NCBI GenBank assembly: GCA_021775835.1 | Contig: JAJFHC010000129.1 | Location: forward strand, 1 to 48,432 | Direction of reading: 5' to 3' | Length of the DNA: 48,432 nt | DNA from: Hyphomicrobiales bacterium | GTDB lineage: Bacteria; Pseudomonadota; Alphaproteobacteria; Rhizobiales; JAJFHC01 | Shown here: positions 16,460-25,095 of the stretch, in pieces | How positions within the stretch are numbered: position 1 is the first letter of the stretch | Layout of the letters: every line of letters begins with the position of its first letter | Position numbers and translations under genes: made by a program | Notes under the pieces: generated by a model | What the model was told of the DNA's origin: nothing | The model's database searches: none | The model's input: the letters and a program-made list of their open reading frames with translations, nothing else

Positions 16460-17176
16460 ATGAAACTCACCCTGACGACTGTGCTTGCCGCCTCAATGAC
16501 ACTGTGCTTCGAACCGCCGGCCCGCGCCGAGTCCCAGGTCGCGCTGGAGCTTGTCCTCGCGGTCGACGCGTCTTCAAGTGTCGACCAACGTGAGTATCAA
16601 CTGCAGATATCAGGATACGCAAAGGCCTTTCAGGACGACGACGTGATTCTGGCCATCGAGGCCCTGAGCCCGAAGGGCATTGCGGTCACCTACGTCGAGT
16701 GGAGTTCCCGGTTTCGGCAAATTCAATCGGTCGGGTGGACCCACGTTTTCGACCGGGCCAGTGCGGCAGCGTTCGGACAAGCCATTCTGAACAACGCCAA
16801 TCAGTTGCCGGCCTCAGGAACGGCAATCGGCGAGGCCGTCATATATTCATCGGAGCTGTTCGACAACAACGGTTTCACGGGCGACCGGCGCGCCATCGAT
16901 GTGTCTGCAGACGATCGCTACAACGCCGGCTCAACGCCGTCCTATGCCCGCGGCGTCGCCCTTGCCAAAAACATCACGATCAACGGGCTGGCGGTCGATG
17001 CAACCGGCGAGCTGACCGCCTATTTCCAGAATAATGTAATCGGGGGGCCTGGCTCTTTCGTCATTACCGCCACCTCATTCGACGATTTCGAGACGGCCAT
17101 CAAGAAGAAGCTGCTGCGCGAATTGCCCGATCAGCAGCGGATTGCAGCCAACGATGTCGACGGAGACCGCAATTGA
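16460..17176 (+). CDS. DUF1194 secreted VWA-like protein
   Basis: 238 residues with a Sec signal (MKLTLTTVLAASMTLCFEPPARAES), so exported. The mature part starts with LVLAVDASSSVD, a metal-ion-dependent adhesion site motif (DxSxS) of von Willebrand A folds, and has a second site element (SGTAIGEAV). This is the DUF1194 family, whose function is unknown. The ATG at 16460 follows CGAGG and is the only start that puts the signal at the N-terminus; the frame is open another 68 codons upstream, through the iron-box promoter region. A binding or envelope role is possible from the fold, without direct support. Confidence 0.82.
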   Translation: MKLTLTTVLAASMTLCFEPPARAESQVALELVLAVDASSSVDQREYQLQISGYAKAFQDDDVILAIEALSPKGIAVTYVEWSSRFRQIQSVGWTHVFDRASAAAFGQAILNNANQLPASGTAIGEAVIYSSELFDNNGFTGDRRAIDVSADDRYNAGSTPSYARGVALAKNITINGLAVDATGELTAYFQNNVIGGPGSFVITATSFDDFETAIKKKLLRELPDQQRIAANDVDGDRN

Positions 17177-17716
17177 ACGAAAGCTTTCCTGATGTCGGAA
17201 CTTCACGGCAGTCCTGTTCGTCCGGCACAGGCAACAGTGTTTTTGAAACCAGAACGCACGGAGACATGACATGAAGTCAAAGGAACCACCGCTCAAGAAC
17301 CGGCGCGAAATTGGACAGGTCGTCTTCCCGATCGAGAAGATGAAGGCAGCCCGGGAACTCAGTTCCTGCTGCGTCGGTGTCGAAGCCTCACTCGAGACGA
17401 ACACGGGCTTCGCATCCCTTGCGAGGCTGCTGTCGTTGCCCGGGTCGTCAAAGAACTCGGGCTCCGAGTAGCGGCCATGTCATATCGATGGACTGCTTCG
17501 GTCCATCCAAAACGGACCGAATTGCGAATGAGGCTTTTGCCTTGCTACGGATCAAGGTTGTGCCAACGCCAGTGCATCGCAAAGTGAGCGTTCTGCTGAC
17601 GCAGTTGGCGATGTTATCGGAAGCTTTTGACTGGCGCGCACAATAACACACTTGGCTGCCATCGAAGGCAGGGTGAGTTGCCGGGGAACAAAGGAACAAT
17701 ATGATTGGAAAAGTAA
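17177..17716. other. Spacer with no supported gene
   Basis: 540 bases. A 66-codon frame at 17271-17471 (plus) starts with ATG but resembles no family and has an unremarkable composition. A hairpin GATGGAC/GTCCATC (17487-17493 with 17501-17507) lies just after it. Phrases in different frames look protein-like (for example VARVVKELGLRVAAM near 17437-17481), which suggests a decayed gene, but it cannot be identified. Confidence 0.4.
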
Positions 17717-18103
17717 GTGAAAAAGCAAAGGAATCTACTGATTGGGGGCGTGGGTTTGGTCAAGGGAAACGTGAAACATTCTGGCCTGGTGATGCAAGAT
17801 ATTTGCAGCAAACTCGAGCCAATACTCGACAAAGTGGGGTTCGCTGACGACGCTCCATTCAAAACTGTCAGTATCATCATCCGATTTGGTGAAGTGACAA
17901 ACTTGGTACCCGACTACGGGCAGATTGATAAACGGCACATGGAGCTTCCTGTTGCCGTCGAACTGGAGATGTCAAAATTGCGGTTTGCAGAAAGGAAATT
18001 TGTTGAAGATACATTTTTCCATGCAACAGTCAGCGTCCTATTGGATGTTGCCAAAAAGTACGATCTACCTTCCAGTTCCCTTATGTCACTGAACCATTCG
18101 TGA
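17717..18103 (+). CDS. Small protein resembling immunity protein Imm39
   Basis: Up to 128 residues from a GTG; a later GTG near 17750 is also possible. The sequence has LIGGVGLVKGNVKHSG near the start, SIIIRFGEVTNLVPDYGQIDKRHMELPVAVELEMSKL-type core words, and VLLDVAKKYDLP near the end. This pattern recalls Imm39, an immunity family of polymorphic toxin systems, but the match is from memory only. The gene is AT-richer than its neighbours, which fits recent acquisition. No toxin gene or toxin fragment was recognised on either side, so it would be an orphan antidote. If the family call is wrong, treat it as an uncharacterised cytosolic protein. Confidence 0.55.
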   Translation: MKKQRNLLIGGVGLVKGNVKHSGLVMQDICSKLEPILDKVGFADDAPFKTVSIIIRFGEVTNLVPDYGQIDKRHMELPVAVELEMSKLRFAERKFVEDTFFHATVSVLLDVAKKYDLPSSSLMSLNHS

Positions 18104-18146
18104 TTTGGAAGTTGAACTATTCCTTGAAAACCGGACGTCGACAATT

Positions 18147-19046
18147 CTATTCCGTTTTCCGCCGGACAGGCAGGTTGATCGCAACAACACCAAGAATCGC
18201 CGCTACCAGCCCCAACCCGATGACCAGTGTGATTTCTTCTCCCAGGAACACCATCCCCAGGATAACGCCGACGCCCGCCCGCAAGTAGGCCTGGCTGGCG
18301 ACGCCGAGGGAACCCAGCGTCTTTACCAGGCGGAAATAAATCAACAACGCGACGCCGGTACACAACACTCCAAGAGTGGCTGCGGCAAACATCGCCTGAC
18401 CCGATGGTCGGAGCGTCCAGGGCTGTTCCAGTAATAGGGCGAGGGGCACAAGACAGACCGTTGCCCAGATCATGGTCGAGGCGGCCGTTACCGTCGCGGA
18501 CAAATGCGAAAAGCGTTTGCCGTAGATGGCAGCACCCGCGTATAGCGCCGCACCCGTCAAGGCGGCCAGTTGGCCGGCCACCTGCTGGCCCAGTCCCCGA
18601 AGCGCGTCAAAGCCTACAATCAGAATGACGCCGAAAACACCGAGACACGCACCGACCAGTTTGAGTGCAGTTGCCGGTTCGTGGCGGGTGACAAAGGCTG
18701 TGATGAAAAAAACGAAGATGGGTGATGTCGAATTCAGAACGCTCGCCAGTCCGGCATCGACAAATTGCTGGCCCCAGGCAAGAACCGTCCAGGCGCCAAT
18801 GCTGTTGAGAAAGGACTGTACGAGCAGTTGACGCCACGTGCGCCGGTCGCGGGGAAAGCGTTCAGCTCGCACAACCACGACACAAACCAGCAATACCGCT
18901 GCAATCGTCACCCGCACGGCGATGAGCGTCACAGGCGGGATTTCGGCGACCGCAACCTTGATGAGCAGGTAGGATGATCCCCAGAGGAGTGCCAACAGGG
19001 CGAGCAGCGAGGCTTCAAGACCGAAATTCATTCTTGTGTGAGGCAT
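18147..19046 (-). CDS. EamA/DMT family transporter
   Basis: 299 residues, ten predicted membrane helices in two EamA repeats. The family signature appears as LLWGSSYLLIKVAV near residue 20 and P-x-x-x-R-x-x-I-A-x-x-L-L after it (PPVTLIAVRVTIAAVLL). It is an inner-membrane drug/metabolite-type exporter with unknown cargo. Its start at 19044-19046 has no strong ribosome site; an internal ATG six codons in is the alternative. It is divergent from the PLP lyase gene at 19238, with 191 bases between, so they may share control; exporters of this type often move amino-acid-like compounds. Confidence 0.87.
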   Translation of the reverse strand: MPHTRMNFGLEASLLALLALLWGSSYLLIKVAVAEIPPVTLIAVRVTIAAVLLVCVVVVRAERFPRDRRTWRQLLVQSFLNSIGAWTVLAWGQQFVDAGLASVLNSTSPIFVFFITAFVTRHEPATALKLVGACLGVFGVILIVGFDALRGLGQQVAGQLAALTGAALYAGAAIYGKRFSHLSATVTAASTMIWATVCLVPLALLLEQPWTLRPSGQAMFAAATLGVLCTGVALLIYFRLVKTLGSLGVASQAYLRAGVGVILGMVFLGEEITLVIGLGLVAAILGVVAINLPVRRKTE

Positions 19047-19237
19047 TGCGGGATCCGGATTGGCGATGGGGTATTGACACTAGCCGATCTAAAACGATAC
19101 ATGCTTCGACGGAGATCGAAGTGTGCGTTGAATGCGAACCCGACGTTCAATGGAATGGACGAAGCGGCCGGGCATCGCTACGGTCACGCAGATCACTTTC
19201 CCAATACCAATTCAATCAATTAGTTCCGGAATCAGAC

Positions 19238-20254
19238 ATGTCATCAACTGAGGATCCTTCAGGCCCGTCTCTCGACCAGATCCAGCAGGCGAAACACGCT
19301 CTCGACGGGCGTATCATTGCCACACCGATGGTTTCGCTGTCATCCGACCGCATCAAGCCCTACCTGCCGGAAAACGCCCAGGTAAGCATCAAGCTGGAAC
19401 TGTTTCAGCATGCCGGGTCGTTCAAGGCACGTGGTGCCCTGCTCAGCATGGACGCGCTCGACGACGAGACCCGCGCCCGCGGTGTTACGGCGCTGAGCGC
19501 CGGCAATCACGCTCTGGCGGTTGCCTGGGCAGCGCACCGGGAGGACGTGGCAGCCAAGCTGGTGATGCCCGACTATGCCGACCCGGTGCGCATCGAGGGC
19601 TGCAAGGCGCTGGGCGCCGACGTCGTGCTGGTCGACAATATTGCCGCCGCCTTCACGGAGGTCGACCGGATCGTCGCCGATGAAGGCCGTACCCAGATCC
19701 ATCCCTTCGAGGGCAAATGGCTGACGCTCGGCACATCGACCTGCGGACTCGAGATCATCACAGATCAGCAGGACCTCGACGCCGTGATCGTGCCGGTCGG
19801 CGGCGGTGGCCTGATCAGCGGTGTCGCGCGCGCCATCAAACTGACGTCGCCGGATTGCAAAGTCATCGGTGTTGAGCCATTTGGCGCAGACTCGCTCTAT
19901 CAGAGCTTCCAGCAGGGCAAGGCGGTCAGCATTGAAAAAGTCGACACGATTGCCGACAGTCTGGGCGCGCCCATGGCCCGGCCCTATTCCTTCGGGGTCG
20001 CCCGGGCCAATGTGGATGAAGTCATCCGCATCGAGGACGAGGAAATGCTAAAGACGATTCCTGTGCTTTACGACACATTGAAGCTTGCGGCCGAGCCCGC
20101 GTGCGCCGCCTCGACGGCAGCCCTGATCGGTCCCTTGCGCGACCGGCTCAAAGGCAAGAAGGTGGCCGTCATTGCGTGCGGATCGAACATCGGCGAGCAG
20201 AAATTCACAGAGATGCTGACGAAAGGCCGGGCGCTGCGGAACGCCGGAGACTGA
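19238..20254 (+). CDS. Threonine/serine dehydratase-like PLP enzyme (fold type II)
   Basis: 338 residues. The PLP lysine lies in GSFKARGA, the phosphate-binding glycine loop is GGGGLISG, and [11 protein letters not shown] is the substrate loop of threonine ammonia-lyases and serine racemases. C-terminal SNIGEQKF contributes the usual pyridine-side Ser position (CGSN). No ACT regulatory domain is present, so it is of the short, catabolic-like type: deamination of L-threonine/serine or a hydroxy-amino acid in the cytoplasm. The ATG at 19238 is chosen because homology starts about 10 residues later; the open frame upstream to 18974 overlaps the divergent transporter gene and has no homology. Confidence 0.87.
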   Translation: MSSTEDPSGPSLDQIQQAKHALDGRIIATPMVSLSSDRIKPYLPENAQVSIKLELFQHAGSFKARGALLSMDALDDETRARGVTALSAGNHALAVAWAAHREDVAAKLVMPDYADPVRIEGCKALGADVVLVDNIAAAFTEVDRIVADEGRTQIHPFEGKWLTLGTSTCGLEIITDQQDLDAVIVPVGGGGLISGVARAIKLTSPDCKVIGVEPFGADSLYQSFQQGKAVSIEKVDTIADSLGAPMARPYSFGVARANVDEVIRIEDEEMLKTIPVLYDTLKLAAEPACAASTAALIGPLRDRLKGKKVAVIACGSNIGEQKFTEMLTKGRALRNAGD

Positions 20255-20286
20255 TGGTTCTCACGGACGACCAATCCCGTCCCGTA

Positions 20287-20760
20287 TCACACCAGGTGTT
20301 TTTCCATGACGAAGTTGGTCAAGGCCACACCCCGTAGCGTCACCGTCTGTTGCCTGACAACCGACCACCCTTGCCGCTCAAAGAAACGGCGCGCCATGTG
20401 GCTGGCCTGGACCGAGAGTTTCTGGATCCCCGCCTTGCGGGCCACATTCTCGACGCCTGCATAGAGTTGCCTGGCGACACCTTTGCCGATCAGGTCAGGT
20501 GCAACGAACACCAGGTCGATATAACCCTCGCCATCCAATGTCATGAAGCCCACCACGTCGCCCACCTGTTCAGCGACCAGCGTGGTCTGCGCCTTCAACC
20601 GGTCGAGCCAATCCGGCAATGGCGGGATGGCCGGCGCCCAAGCCTGCCTTTGAGCGTCTGAATAGAATTCCCTGGAACCCGAACGTACCGCATCGAAGAA
20701 AATGGCGGCCGTGGCCCCGGCGTCCTGTTCGGTGAAGGGACGGATGAGCAATTCTTCCAT
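20287..20760 (-). CDS. GNAT family N-acetyltransferase
   Basis: 157 residues with a GNAT layout: N-terminal LLIRPFTEQDAGATAAIF, a central beta strand YIDLVFVAPDLIGKGVARQLY that contains the acetyl-CoA pyrophosphate loop (here LIGKGVA, in place of R/Q-x-x-G-x-G/A), and the closing ARRFFERQGWSVV. It transfers an acetyl group from acetyl-CoA to an unidentified amine. It ends 32 bases from the convergent PLP enzyme gene. Upstream, a LysE exporter gene ends 53 bases beyond its start on the same strand, so the two may be co-transcribed. Confidence 0.85.
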   Translation of the reverse strand: MEELLIRPFTEQDAGATAAIFFDAVRSGSREFYSDAQRQAWAPAIPPLPDWLDRLKAQTTLVAEQVGDVVGFMTLDGEGYIDLVFVAPDLIGKGVARQLYAGVENVARKAGIQKLSVQASHMARRFFERQGWSVVRQQTVTLRGVALTNFVMEKHLV

Positions 20761-20812
20761 GATCAGATCTGCCGTGTAATCGTTGACGGGTGCAAACGTC
20801 AGCGTGCCGACA

Positions 20813-21424
20813 TCAGGTGTCCGAAATCGCCAACCTGAGCCCCAGCAGACCGAACGCGCCGGCGAACGACCGCCGTAGCCAGACCATCACCGCAGGCCGT
20901 GAGATGACATAGTCGCGCGCCGCCGATGCACAGGCACCATAGCCGACAAAGACGATGAACGTCAGCAGCATGAACATCGCGGCCATGCCCAGCATGGCGC
21001 CGGTCGGACTTGGTGACGTGGACGGTACAAACTGGGGCAGGAATGCCAAAAAGAACAACGACAGCTTCGGGTTGAGAACATTGAGCAGGATGCCGCTGGT
21101 GACGATCTGCCCGGATGGCGTCTGGGTTTTCTGTTCCGACACTTCCAAGGGCCCCTTCTCGCGCAGAACGCTCCAGGCCATGTAGAACAGATAGGCGACA
21201 CCCAGAAACTTGACCACCTGGAAGGCCACGGCACTGGCGTGCAGGATCGCGGCGAGCCCGATGATGCTGGCGACAATGTGAGGCACAATGCCCAGGGTGC
21301 AGCCGAAGGCAGCAACAATGCTGGGTTTCAGCCCCTGCCCCAGGCCGACTGCCAGCGTGTAGATCACACCGGTGCCCGGCAGCAGGATGATGACAATCGA
21401 CGTCAGGAAAAACTCAATGCTCAT
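20813..21424 (-). CDS. LysE/RhtB family amino-acid exporter
   Basis: 203 residues and six membrane helices. The family motif LPGTGVIYTLAVGLGQG (usual P-G-P replaced by PGT) and the GILLNVLNPKLSLFFLAFLPQF segment are typical of RhtB/LysE translocators, which export amino acids or derivatives through the inner membrane. The intact gene is mirrored by a dead copy of its first 47 codons at 22503-22643 in the same orientation, about 1.2 kb upstream. GNAT gene 20287-20760 follows. Confidence 0.88.
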   Translation of the reverse strand: MSIEFFLTSIVIILLPGTGVIYTLAVGLGQGLKPSIVAAFGCTLGIVPHIVASIIGLAAILHASAVAFQVVKFLGVAYLFYMAWSVLREKGPLEVSEQKTQTPSGQIVTSGILLNVLNPKLSLFFLAFLPQFVPSTSPSPTGAMLGMAAMFMLLTFIVFVGYGACASAARDYVISRPAVMVWLRRSFAGAFGLLGLRLAISDT

Positions 21425-21649
21425 GGGGCGATCTTACTTTTGGCGGCCGGGGATTGCATCAACAATCACGCAACGTCTGCGTTCACGGTACTCTTTGCCG
21501 ACGGCATTTTATGTTGGCATGGGAAATTCGAATATGGTTACGTGGGCGAGCGGTCTTGTGCTTCGGGATGGATCTTTCAAAGGAAGGTCTTCGCGTTGGT
21601 TCAAAATCATGCCGATCACTACATATTGCCCTTTTTCCCAAAGGATACC

Positions 21650-22399
21650 ATGGCCCCGGAAACCCGCTCACCTCGTCTTGCTGTCTTGATTGACGCCGAC
21701 AACGCATCTGCCAAGATCGCCGATGGCCTGTTCGAAGAAATTGCCAAGATTGGAGAAGCCAGCGTCCGTCGGATTTATGGCGACTTTTCCAGCACGCGTT
21801 CGAAAGCATGGGCTGACGTTTTGTCCCAACATGCGATCATTCCACACCAGCAGTTCGCCTACACGACCGGCAAGAATGCGTCCGACATCACACTCGTGAT
21901 AGATGCGATGGATCTGTTGCACAGCCGGCGATTCGACGGCTTCTGCCTGGTGTCCTCAGATAGCGACTTCACTCGCCTCGCCGCACGCATCCGGGAGGAA
22001 GGCGTCGACGTGTTCGGATTCGGAGAACAAAAGACCCCGGAAAGCTTCCGGCAGGCTTGTCGGCGGTTCATCTATACGGAGAACCTGCTGCCGGTGGCGC
22101 AGGCAGCGGATGCAGGAAAGACGGTCAAGCCGTTGCAGTCTCTCGCTGATGCAAAGCGCATATTCAACAAGGTCATTTCCGAGATGGAGAGCGAAGATGG
22201 GTGGGTAACCCTGGGTCATGTGGGCAGTCAACTCGCGAATCTGTCGTCGGACTTCGACCCGCGCACGTACGGTTTCAGAAAGCTGAGCGATCTGGTGCGC
22301 AAGATTGACTCTCTTGAACTGATTCAGTCTGAAGCAGGACATCTGAGAATTCGCTTGCGGCCGGTCGATAAAACAAGGTCACGAAAAACCAAGAGATGA
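21650..22399 (+). CDS. NYN domain protein with C-terminal OST-HTH/LOTUS domain
   Basis: 249 residues. The NYN (PIN-like) nuclease fold is shown by AVLIDADNAS near residue 12, the FAYTTGKNASDITLVIDAMDLL helix with conserved D, and LVSSDSDFTRLA, giving the acidic metal cluster. The C-terminal part (about 165-240; KRIFNKVISEMESEDGWVTLGHVGSQL...RTYGFRKLSDLVRK) is an OST-HTH/LOTUS module that binds RNA. Together this is the LabA/DUF88-type layout thought to act on RNA. The ATG at 21650 follows AAGGA at the right distance; the frame is open much further upstream, into the divergent LysE gene, without homology. It is flanked by the intact and the decayed LysE copy. Confidence 0.87.
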   Translation: MAPETRSPRLAVLIDADNASAKIADGLFEEIAKIGEASVRRIYGDFSSTRSKAWADVLSQHAIIPHQQFAYTTGKNASDITLVIDAMDLLHSRRFDGFCLVSSDSDFTRLAARIREEGVDVFGFGEQKTPESFRQACRRFIYTENLLPVAQAADAGKTVKPLQSLADAKRIFNKVISEMESEDGWVTLGHVGSQLANLSSDFDPRTYGFRKLSDLVRKIDSLELIQSEAGHLRIRLRPVDKTRSRKTKR

Positions 22400-22502
22400 A
22401 GCGGACGGCATCACGCGATTGTTTATGCCATTTTCAACTCGAACTGACATTGGGAGAAAACCTCAATGGGCGTTCGAAGGCTTATTCTTGCTCTTCGAAA
22501 TG

Positions 22503-22643
22503 GGGTACAAATTCCAGAGTGCAGCCGAAGGCGGCGAAGACGCCGGGCTTCAGCCCCTGTTCCAGGCCGACGACCAGCGTGTAGATCACATCTGTGCCCG
22601 GCGGTAGGATGATGATCTACGTCAGGAAGAATTCAGAGCTCAT
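22503..22643 (-). pseudogene. Decayed copy of the 5' end of a LysE family gene
   Basis: Read on the minus strand from ATG 22641-22643, this gives MSSEFFLT, an in-frame stop TAG at 22617-22619, then IIILPPGTDVIYTLVVGL and GLKPGVFAAFGCTL. It aligns codon for codon, with one codon lost, to the first 47 residues of the intact exporter at 20813-21424 (MSIEFFLTSIVII...). Similarity also continues a short way upstream of the start (ATAGGGCAGTCCTA against ATGGGGCGATCTTA). Beyond about 22503 the match ends. It is a truncated duplicate or a remnant of a related gene. Confidence 0.85.
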
Positions 22644-22852
22644 AGGGCAGTCCTATTTTTGAAGATTCCAATTTGCATCCCAAATCCAGTCTCAAACGTT
22701 CTTGTGCATAGATTTTCTGTTGAGACCGAACCCCCCACTGACAATTGACCGTCAACAGGCACTTCCAATTGGACCCATTCATACACATATGGCGTTCTGC
22801 CATGTGGAACATGCCTACAACCTTGGGGCACCCAGGGACGGGAGTTTGAGTT

Positions 22853-24034
22853 TTGAAAATAGCCATCAACGGTTGCGGTGTAGGCGGCCCGACACTTGCC
22901 TGGTGGCTCAGGAAATATGGGCACGAGCCGGTTCTGTTCGAAAAGGCAACAACGCTTCGTGAAGGTGGGTACGTCATCGATTTCTGGGGAACCGGATATG
23001 ACATTGCCGAAAAGATGGGCGTTCTGCCCAAACTGAAGAAAGACGCCTACTTCATCAAGCGCGTGGCGACGGTGACCTCGGGTGGTTGGACCACATCGTC
23101 AATGAGCACGAGAGCATTCCATGATCTGACGAATGGCCGTTACCTGAGTATCGCCCGGAGCGATCTGGCGCGTCACTTGTTCGACGCCTGTTCCGGAATA
23201 GACGTACGTTTTGGCACCTCCATCGCCGAAATAGACGACGGAGGTGAGAAAGTCTCCGTGCGCCTTTCCGACGAAACAGATGAGGCGTTCGATCTCGTCG
23301 TTGGAGCCGACGGTCTGCACTCGACAGTGAGAGAGCTGACGTTCGGCACACAGCAACAATTCGAGAGCCACATAGGGTTTCGTGTGGCCGCGTTCATATT
23401 GGACGGGTACCAACCGCGTGACGAACTGACTTATGTTTCCCACACAAAACCCGGACGCCAGATCTCACGCGTTGCTCTTCGTGATGACCAGACACTCTTC
23501 CTGTTTGTATGGTCCAGTGACTTCGTGGGTCACCGCCCTGTTGACGGCGCCGACGAGAGGTCAATGCTTCGTGAAATCTATAAGGATGTGGGTTGGGAAG
23601 CAGAGGCAATCCTGTCTCGTATGGATGAGGCGAGTGACGTTTATTTTGATCGTGTAAGCCAGATCAGAATGCCCCAGTGGACAAAAGGACGGGTAGCGCT
23701 ATTGGGAGATGCGGCGGCCTGCGCATCATTGCTGGCGGGAGAAGGCACGGGGCTGGCCATGACGGAGGCCTATGTCCTGGCTGGCGAGTTACATAGAGCG
23801 CGTGGCGATCATCATGCTGCGTTCATGGCCTACCAGAATCGATTGCATACATACGTCACCAAAAAGCAGGACGGCGCCTTGAAATTTGCCGGACTTTTTG
23901 CCCCGAGCAACTGGTTCTGGCTGGTCGTGAGAGATCTTTCGATGAATCTTGTTTCAGTGCCATTTCTGGGCAAACAAATGCTTTCGGGAAGCTTTGCGTC
24001 GGATTTAGAACTGCCGGATTATGAAGCCGCATAG
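22853..24034 (+). CDS. FAD-dependent monooxygenase (PHBH/TetX-like)
   Basis: 393 residues. The N-terminal Rossmann dinucleotide motif is INGCGVGGPTLAWWL, followed by an FEKA acidic strand end; the middle has LVVGADGLHSTVR (the DG motif) and the third FAD motif is GRVALLGDAAACASLLAGEG. This is a group A flavoprotein hydroxylase with similarity to TetX-type enzymes; it hydroxylates an aromatic or polyketide-like substrate with NAD(P)H and oxygen. The start is a TTG at 22853 with GGGAG upstream; no ATG is near and the GxGxxG motif must be at the N-terminus. It is followed after 179 bases by a TauD-type gene on the same strand. Confidence 0.87.
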   Translation: MKIAINGCGVGGPTLAWWLRKYGHEPVLFEKATTLREGGYVIDFWGTGYDIAEKMGVLPKLKKDAYFIKRVATVTSGGWTTSSMSTRAFHDLTNGRYLSIARSDLARHLFDACSGIDVRFGTSIAEIDDGGEKVSVRLSDETDEAFDLVVGADGLHSTVRELTFGTQQQFESHIGFRVAAFILDGYQPRDELTYVSHTKPGRQISRVALRDDQTLFLFVWSSDFVGHRPVDGADERSMLREIYKDVGWEAEAILSRMDEASDVYFDRVSQIRMPQWTKGRVALLGDAAACASLLAGEGTGLAMTEAYVLAGELHRARGDHHAAFMAYQNRLHTYVTKKQDGALKFAGLFAPSNWFWLVVRDLSMNLVSVPFLGKQMLSGSFASDLELPDYEAA

Positions 24035-24213
24035 GCCGCTGCCAACGATACAGGATCCTATCGCTTGGGCCTTGGTCCTTTCACATGGTGTTTCGGGGTG
24101 TGGTCGAACTCCATGACCATTGGCGAACCTCACTGGTTCAGTACATTGAATTTCAAAAGCACCACGGAAATCTTTGTGTCATATTCAACCCAGACCGACA
24201 TTGGGAGACAACC

Positions 24214-25074
24214 ATGATGGATGTTCAAAAAGTTACCCCGGCAATCGGAGCTGAACTTCGCGGTGTCGATTTCTCCGGGACCATAAGCGCTGAGCAATCG
24301 GAAGAGATCTATCAGGCCCTGCTGGAAAATCTGGTCATCTTCATCCGCCAGACGGACATCGATCCGCCGGCCCATCTCTCGTTTGCCCGCAGTTTTGGCG
24401 AGATCGACGAGCCGCACCCGCTTTATCCGCACGTAGAAGGGTTCGAGAACATCGTCAAACTGGAAAACGACTCCGGTGCGCCGCCGGATACCAACAGCTG
24501 GCACACGGATCTGACATACAAGGCCGAGCAACCTTTTGCCTCGATTCTGGTGGCACGCCACGTGCCTCCGGTTGGCGGCGACACCATGTGGTCGAGTTGC
24601 TATGCCGCCTATGAACGTCTGCCGGACGGCATGAAGCGCGATTTGGCGGGCCTGGAGGCGGTCCACGACATGGGCGACTTTCGCAACAGTTTTGCAGAGG
24701 GGCGCAATGGCCAATCTGGCGTGCAAAGACTGAATGACGGCATGTCGAGGTTTGGCCAGAACATCCGTCCACTGATCGGCGAACACCCCGTAACAGGCAC
24801 CAAGTTCCTCAATTTCAACGAAGCCTTCGTCATCCATATCGTTGGCCTGACCACCAATGACGCCAGTTCCCTGAAGACCTACCTGGCGAACCACATGAAC
24901 AAACCCGAAGATCAAGTGCGGTGGCGCTGGCAGGCCGGGGACCTGGCCATGTGGGACAACCGCTGCACCATGCACTACGCGGTCGCCGACTACCTGCCGC
25001 AGTACCGGTGCATGAACCGAATCACGGTCGTGCACGACCGCCGGGAACAAGAACGCACCAACGCCGCCGCCTGA
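24214..25074 (+). CDS. TauD/TfdA family Fe(II)/2-oxoglutarate dioxygenase
   Basis: 286 residues. The iron ligands are visible: H-x-D in NSWHTDLTY near residue 100 and the distal His in WDNRCTMHYAVADY near 255; the 2-oxoglutarate-binding Arg is in RCMNRITV. Early sequence GAELRGVDFSG is the family hallmark. Members hydroxylate taurine, aryloxyalkanoates, alkyl sulfates or quaternary amines in the cytoplasm; the substrate here is undefined. GGGAG at 24203-24207 selects the ATG at 24214 (a second ATG follows directly). It converges on the GlxA-type regulator gene with 21 bases between. Confidence 0.89.
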   Translation: MMDVQKVTPAIGAELRGVDFSGTISAEQSEEIYQALLENLVIFIRQTDIDPPAHLSFARSFGEIDEPHPLYPHVEGFENIVKLENDSGAPPDTNSWHTDLTYKAEQPFASILVARHVPPVGGDTMWSSCYAAYERLPDGMKRDLAGLEAVHDMGDFRNSFAEGRNGQSGVQRLNDGMSRFGQNIRPLIGEHPVTGTKFLNFNEAFVIHIVGLTTNDASSLKTYLANHMNKPEDQVRWRWQAGDLAMWDNRCTMHYAVADYLPQYRCMNRITVVHDRREQERTNAAA

Positions 25075-25095
25075 GTTTTTGATCGATAGTCTTTG

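Noticed and set aside
17271..17471. 66-codon frame after DUF1194
   Set aside because: Starts with ATG but lacks a recognisable family or strong ribosome site; reported only in the spacer note.
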